DNA of 64,000 nt from Lobosporangium transversale (Eukaryota; Mortierellomycota; Mortierellomycetes; Mortierellales; Mortierellaceae). The DNA is taken from assembly GCF_002105155.1 (NCBI RefSeq), contig NW_019028990.1:365501-429500 (forward strand), given 5' to 3'. The translations under genes were made by a program, and so were the position numbers. Under the pieces are notes generated by a model. The model was not told the DNA's origin. It made no database searches and saw only the letters and a list, made by a program, of their open reading frames with translations. This document shows, piece after piece, positions 60,152 to 64,000 of the stretch (position 1 is the first letter of the stretch; every line of letters starts with the position of its first letter).

Positions 60152-63100
60152 CTGAAAAGTTTTTTGTGGAGGATCTTACTAAGAATGGGGATGCTAACAA
60201 GCAGCAGCTATTTAGTGATTATTTTAAGGATCCTGAGGTTCGACATCCCGTCGTTATCGCACTCCCCCCTTCTACATCTCTATCATTACTCGACCGCGTC
60301 CAAAAGGAGCCTGATATCGAGAATAACCTGCGCCAGCTCAAGAGACAACGAATGCGGAGTAGAGATGACCAGAGCTTTTACATTCCACAGTTTTCTCGAG
60401 GCTCTGCTCGTTCCAAGAATGAAGGCGCATGCTTGCTGATGGACGAGGTAAAGGAATTTCTGAATGGCGATCAAAAAGTGCTACTCGTGCAAGGCACTTC
60501 AGGAGCAGGAAAATCAACATTCAGTCGTACACTAGAGTACAATCTGTGGGAAGCATACCAAAACAAGAACGATAGGATCCCACTCTACATCGATTTACCG
60601 AGCATTGAAAACCCAAATCGAGGTTTGGTCACAAAGCTGCTGCGAAGGTATGGATTCACAGAGGCCCAGATCACTGAGCTGAGAATGACTCGATCATTCA
60701 TCTTGATCTGTGATGGGTATGATGAATGCAGGCAGCACAACAACTTGTATGTCACCAATCAACTGAACCAACCTGGTGAATGGATGGCTCAGATGATCAT
60801 CACCTGCCGCAGTGAGTATCTTCGATCAGACAGCCGAGATTACTTTCAGCCTATGGCCCGAAAGCGCCAAGCAGGCACTTCATTGTTCCAAGAGGTTGTA
60901 ATTGTACCATTCTCGGATGATCAGATCAATAATTATATCAAACAATATGTGGCCATCATGAATCCACCATGGCCAGTCAAAGAGTATCAGCGTGTATTCG
61001 AGGTGGTGCCCGGCCTACGGAAGCTTGTGGAGAATCCTTTTTTCCTATCGCTGTCACTTGAAGTGCTGCCGCGGATGATAGGCCCGAATCAAGACGTCTC
61101 CAAGACAGAAGTCAAGTGTATATCATTTTATGACCAATTCGTGGAGTTGTGGCTGGAGCGAGGCAAGAAGCGAGTAGGCGATTCAATAGAGCCAGAGGAT
61201 AGGAAGATGTTCCAGAAATTGTCGGACGAAGGATTTGAACAGAATGGGATTAGGTACTTGACAAGCTTGGCCGTAGCCATCTATAGACATCAACGTGGCG
61301 ATCCTGTGGTGGACTACTCTTCGTTCAAGCACAAGGGGACATGGAAGGAAGAGTTCTTTAGCAAAGAGAATGGAGCATCCCTTCTAAGAGAGGCATCCCC
61401 CTTGAGTCGCGTGGGCACTCAGGCTCGCTTTATTCATCAATCTATCCTGGAGTACAGTCTGGTGCGAGCGATCTTTGAGCCGCAGCAAGTGATAAACGCT
61501 TTTGCAAGTGGTAGGGGAACAGCATTGACTCCAAACCCTCGTCGGCAGAGTATCAGTTCAGTATACAGCTTCGATTCTGAGAGCAAGGAGGCCAATCCAT
61601 TCCAGGCTGATGAGAACTCTCCATTGGTATGGAAGAACTTTGTGAACGATCCATTTTTCTCACAGTTTCTGGAAGACCGAGCCCGATTGGAACCGCTGTT
61701 CAGACAGCAACTCTATGGCTATATAGAACTCTCGAAGGAGGATAAAAAGTGGCGGACAGCAGCAGCCAATGCGATAACGATCCTGGTTCGAGCAGGCGAG
61801 TCATTTCTTGGAGCAGACCTGAGAGGCATTCAAATTCCAGGAGCGGACCTGAGCGGCGGTATGTTTGGAGGTACCAAGTTACGAGGAGCAGACCTTCGAA
61901 AGGTCAATCTGCAACAAGCTTGGTTACGAGATGCTGACATGAGGGGCGCTCGGGCAGAAGGGATACAGTTTGGTGAATGGCCCTTTTTTACAGAAAGTGC
62001 TAAAGTAAGGACAGGAACATATTCTCCTGATGGCGAGATGCTCGCCATAGCTATCGATGATGGCACAATCAATGTCTACTATACATTGACATGGGAGAAG
62101 CTTCACACTTTAAAGGGTGTTACTGGGTCCATACTTGAATTTTTGCCCGATAACAAACATCTCGTTTGCTTGAGTTCTCATCAAACGGTGGAAATTTGGA
62201 ATGCAATATTAGGCCAATCAGTAAAAGTGATGTATGGCCATAGCGGAGCTATCCATTGTATGGGGTACTCACCAGATGGGACCCAGGTTGCCTCTTCCAG
62301 CGACGATGGCTCAGTTCGAGTATGGAATGCACTGTCTGGTATTTTAATATATGAGCTGAAGGAGCACACTGGCGCTGTATTCAGTTTGATGTATTCACCT
62401 GATGGGAGACAGATTGCAACTGGAGGTAAAGACAAGACCATAAGGCTGTGGGAAACATTATTAGGACAGCCGATTCGGACACTACAGGACCTTAAATATG
62501 AGGTTTACAAGATTGCGTATTCACCTAATAGCCAGGAAATCATTTCTTATGCTCGTAAAGACTACTCGGTAGATGTATGGGATGTCGGGTCGGGCCAAAG
62601 AAGATGGACCTTGGTGCATACTGGTCATGTCGAAGGTGCTCAATATTCGCCTAGCGGGGATTATGTCGCTTCATTCGCCGGTGCGGTGGCGATCCAGTGG
62701 GATATGCACACAGGGGAAGCTATTCATACCTTTGATAGGCACCCCAGTTCGATCACCGATCTAAAATATTCGCCAAATGGGGAAGAGATAGCTACCTGCA
62801 GCAAGGATGGTATAGTGCGGTTATGGGATGCGCAATCGGGACAACTAATAAGCACTCTTCGTGGCCACTCTGGTGTGATTAGCAGTTTGGTGTATTCACC
62901 AAGCAGTCAGCAAATTGCATCGTTTGGTGATGACGGGATGGTGCGGTTATGGAATACACAGCTAAAGCAGACTTGTCCGGACCAGAACAGACATACGAGA
63001 GCGATTAACTGTATCAGAATATCGCCAGATGGGCGGTACGTTGCTTCCTCTAGCTACGATGGCACAATTCGCGTGTGGAATGCACGGACAGGACAGTTTC

Positions 63101-64000
63101 TTCATGTTTTGCAGGATATAAGATCAGCAAACGACATCAAGTATTCGGCTGATGGTCAGTTGATTGGTTCTTGCCATACCTCCTCGTTTTTGCGCCTTTG
63201 GAATAGTCAATCAGGTCAAGTCGCCCATACCATAGAATGGGAAGAAGCACCACTCGATGGATGTTGGGCCATGGATTTCTCACCCGTGGATCATAGAATT
63301 GCATGTGGACATGCATGTGGGAAAGTGAGTGTATGGGATACGAAAACAGGGAATTGTATACGCATTTTACAGAGCCCGAAACTAAAGCCAGGCAAAGACG
63401 TGTTCCGTGTGCTATATTCACCCGATGGCCGTAAAATCGCTTCATGGGAGGTAAATGGCAGAATCAGAGTCTGGTCAGCGGAATCATGGGACCTTTTGTG
63501 TGAATTCCTGAGTCCAAGATCGTGTGGCCCTGCAATGGCGTTCTCGCCTAACAGCGAAAGACTAGCATTTTTTCATGATGACATTAAGCTACGAATATGC
63601 GAGTTAAAGTCGGGAGAAGTCTATTGCGAAATACCGGTTTATGACACTCCAATAGCGATAATCTACTCTTCGTGTGGCCTACAGGTGGCTATTGGAACCG
63701 AAGAAGGGTCAATAAGCCTGGTGGATACGGAAGCAAAAGTAATTACGCATACGCTTGAAGGACATACCAGCCTTATCACCTGCATGGTTTATTCTCCTGA
63801 TGAGCAGTACATCGCCTCTGGCAATTATGACAGGACATTACGACTGTGGAATACAGAAACAGGTCAATGCTTGTATACTATCTCACTCGAGATCGGATTT
63901 GTTAGCGTAATTTTATGGTACGTCTCCGAAGAGGGTTACTTCCTGTTGGTGGGGTGCGATGATTCTTCTCTTGAGATGTATCAGCTTAGGAAAGTGGATG
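58257..64000 (+). CDS. giant STAND-type protein: helical N-domain, NACHT, pentapeptide repeats, WD40 propeller (open at right edge)
   Basis: Exon 1 (58257-60021) and exon 2 (60152 to beyond 64000) join in phase 1; at least 1871 residues are in the window. N-terminus: helical TPR/ARM-like repeats (TAYYDLARSFERLGQPDEA; long helices to about residue 590). NACHT-type NTPase: Walker A GTSGAGKST (about 703), Walker B FILICDGYDEC (about 771), a sensor-like MIITCRSEYLRS and a winged-helix region (SRVGTQARFIHQSILEY). Pentapeptide repeats: GADLRGIQIPGADLSGG and GADLRKVNLQ (about 1135-1190). From about 1200 there are at least 14 WD40-like units (YSPDGTQVASSSDDGSVRVWN type) to the window end. STAND proteins use the NTPase as an oligomerisation switch and the repeats to sense ligands; fungal members resemble NLRs of nonself recognition. 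The start codon is uncertain, because homologous sequence appears to continue upstream. Confidence 0.9.

Noticed and set aside
1..64000. tRNA, rRNA, CRISPR arrays, autonomous transposons
   Set aside because: No tRNA-like A/B box pair with a cloverleaf, no regularly spaced direct repeats with unique spacers, and no transposase or reverse transcriptase motifs were found by eye. Profile searches could still find small RNAs.

Overview
The window looks like nuclear DNA of an early-diverging filamentous fungus, most likely Mortierellomycota (Mortierella/Linnemannia type). The reasons are a fungus-type elongation factor 3, short GT-AG introns in almost every gene, a chitin deacetylase, a Crinkler (CRN) family and a NACHT/pentapeptide/WD40 protein side by side, and runs of 15-40 A or T in introns and intergenic DNA. 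The taxonomic call is an inference.

Layout. 1-1618 (minus): 5' part of a WDR26/Gid7 ubiquitin-ligase subunit that runs off the left edge. 1.7-5.2 kb: gene-poor zone with a decayed CRN N-terminus and other decayed coding scraps. 5.5-6.4 kb: small unrecognised three-exon gene. 7.0-10.5 kb: eEF3. 11.4-14.5 kb: DUF726/TMCO4 (yeast Mil1-like) hydrolase. 15.0-16.2 kb (minus): GPI-type chitin deacetylase. 18.0-24.1 kb (minus): PDS5 cohesin regulator with more than 20 exons. 24.3-25.6 kb: short TFIIIC tau95-like protein. 25.7-27.7 kb (minus): NAF1 snoRNP assembly factor. 27.9-28.4 kb: mitochondrial ribosomal protein S16.

29.45-40.24 kb is the striking part. It is an almost perfect inverted duplication with arms of about 5.3 kb around a 178-bp centre. 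Each arm carries an intact three-exon Crinkler gene (ubiquitin-like N-domain, P-loop NTPase, restriction-nuclease-like C-domain), divergently oriented, plus two decayed CRN relics.

To the right, ordinary genes resume: TFIIS (41.0-42.5), App1-type phosphatidate phosphatase (43.6-46.4), UNC93-like transporter (47.1-48.5), Topors-like RING E3 ligase (48.8-50.9), MCT-like MFS transporter (52.7-55.2) and a small ankyrin protein (55.8-56.9). A very large ARM/TPR-like + NACHT + pentapeptide + WD40 protein (58.3 kb onwards) is still open at the right edge.

The conserved genes are housekeeping functions with no operon-like link. The accessory content is the CRN palindrome with its scattered relics and the NLR-like protein; both families are associated with biological or genomic conflict. 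Exon boundaries were assigned by eye from GT-AG sites and frame continuity; in most genes the joined exons sum to a multiple of three.
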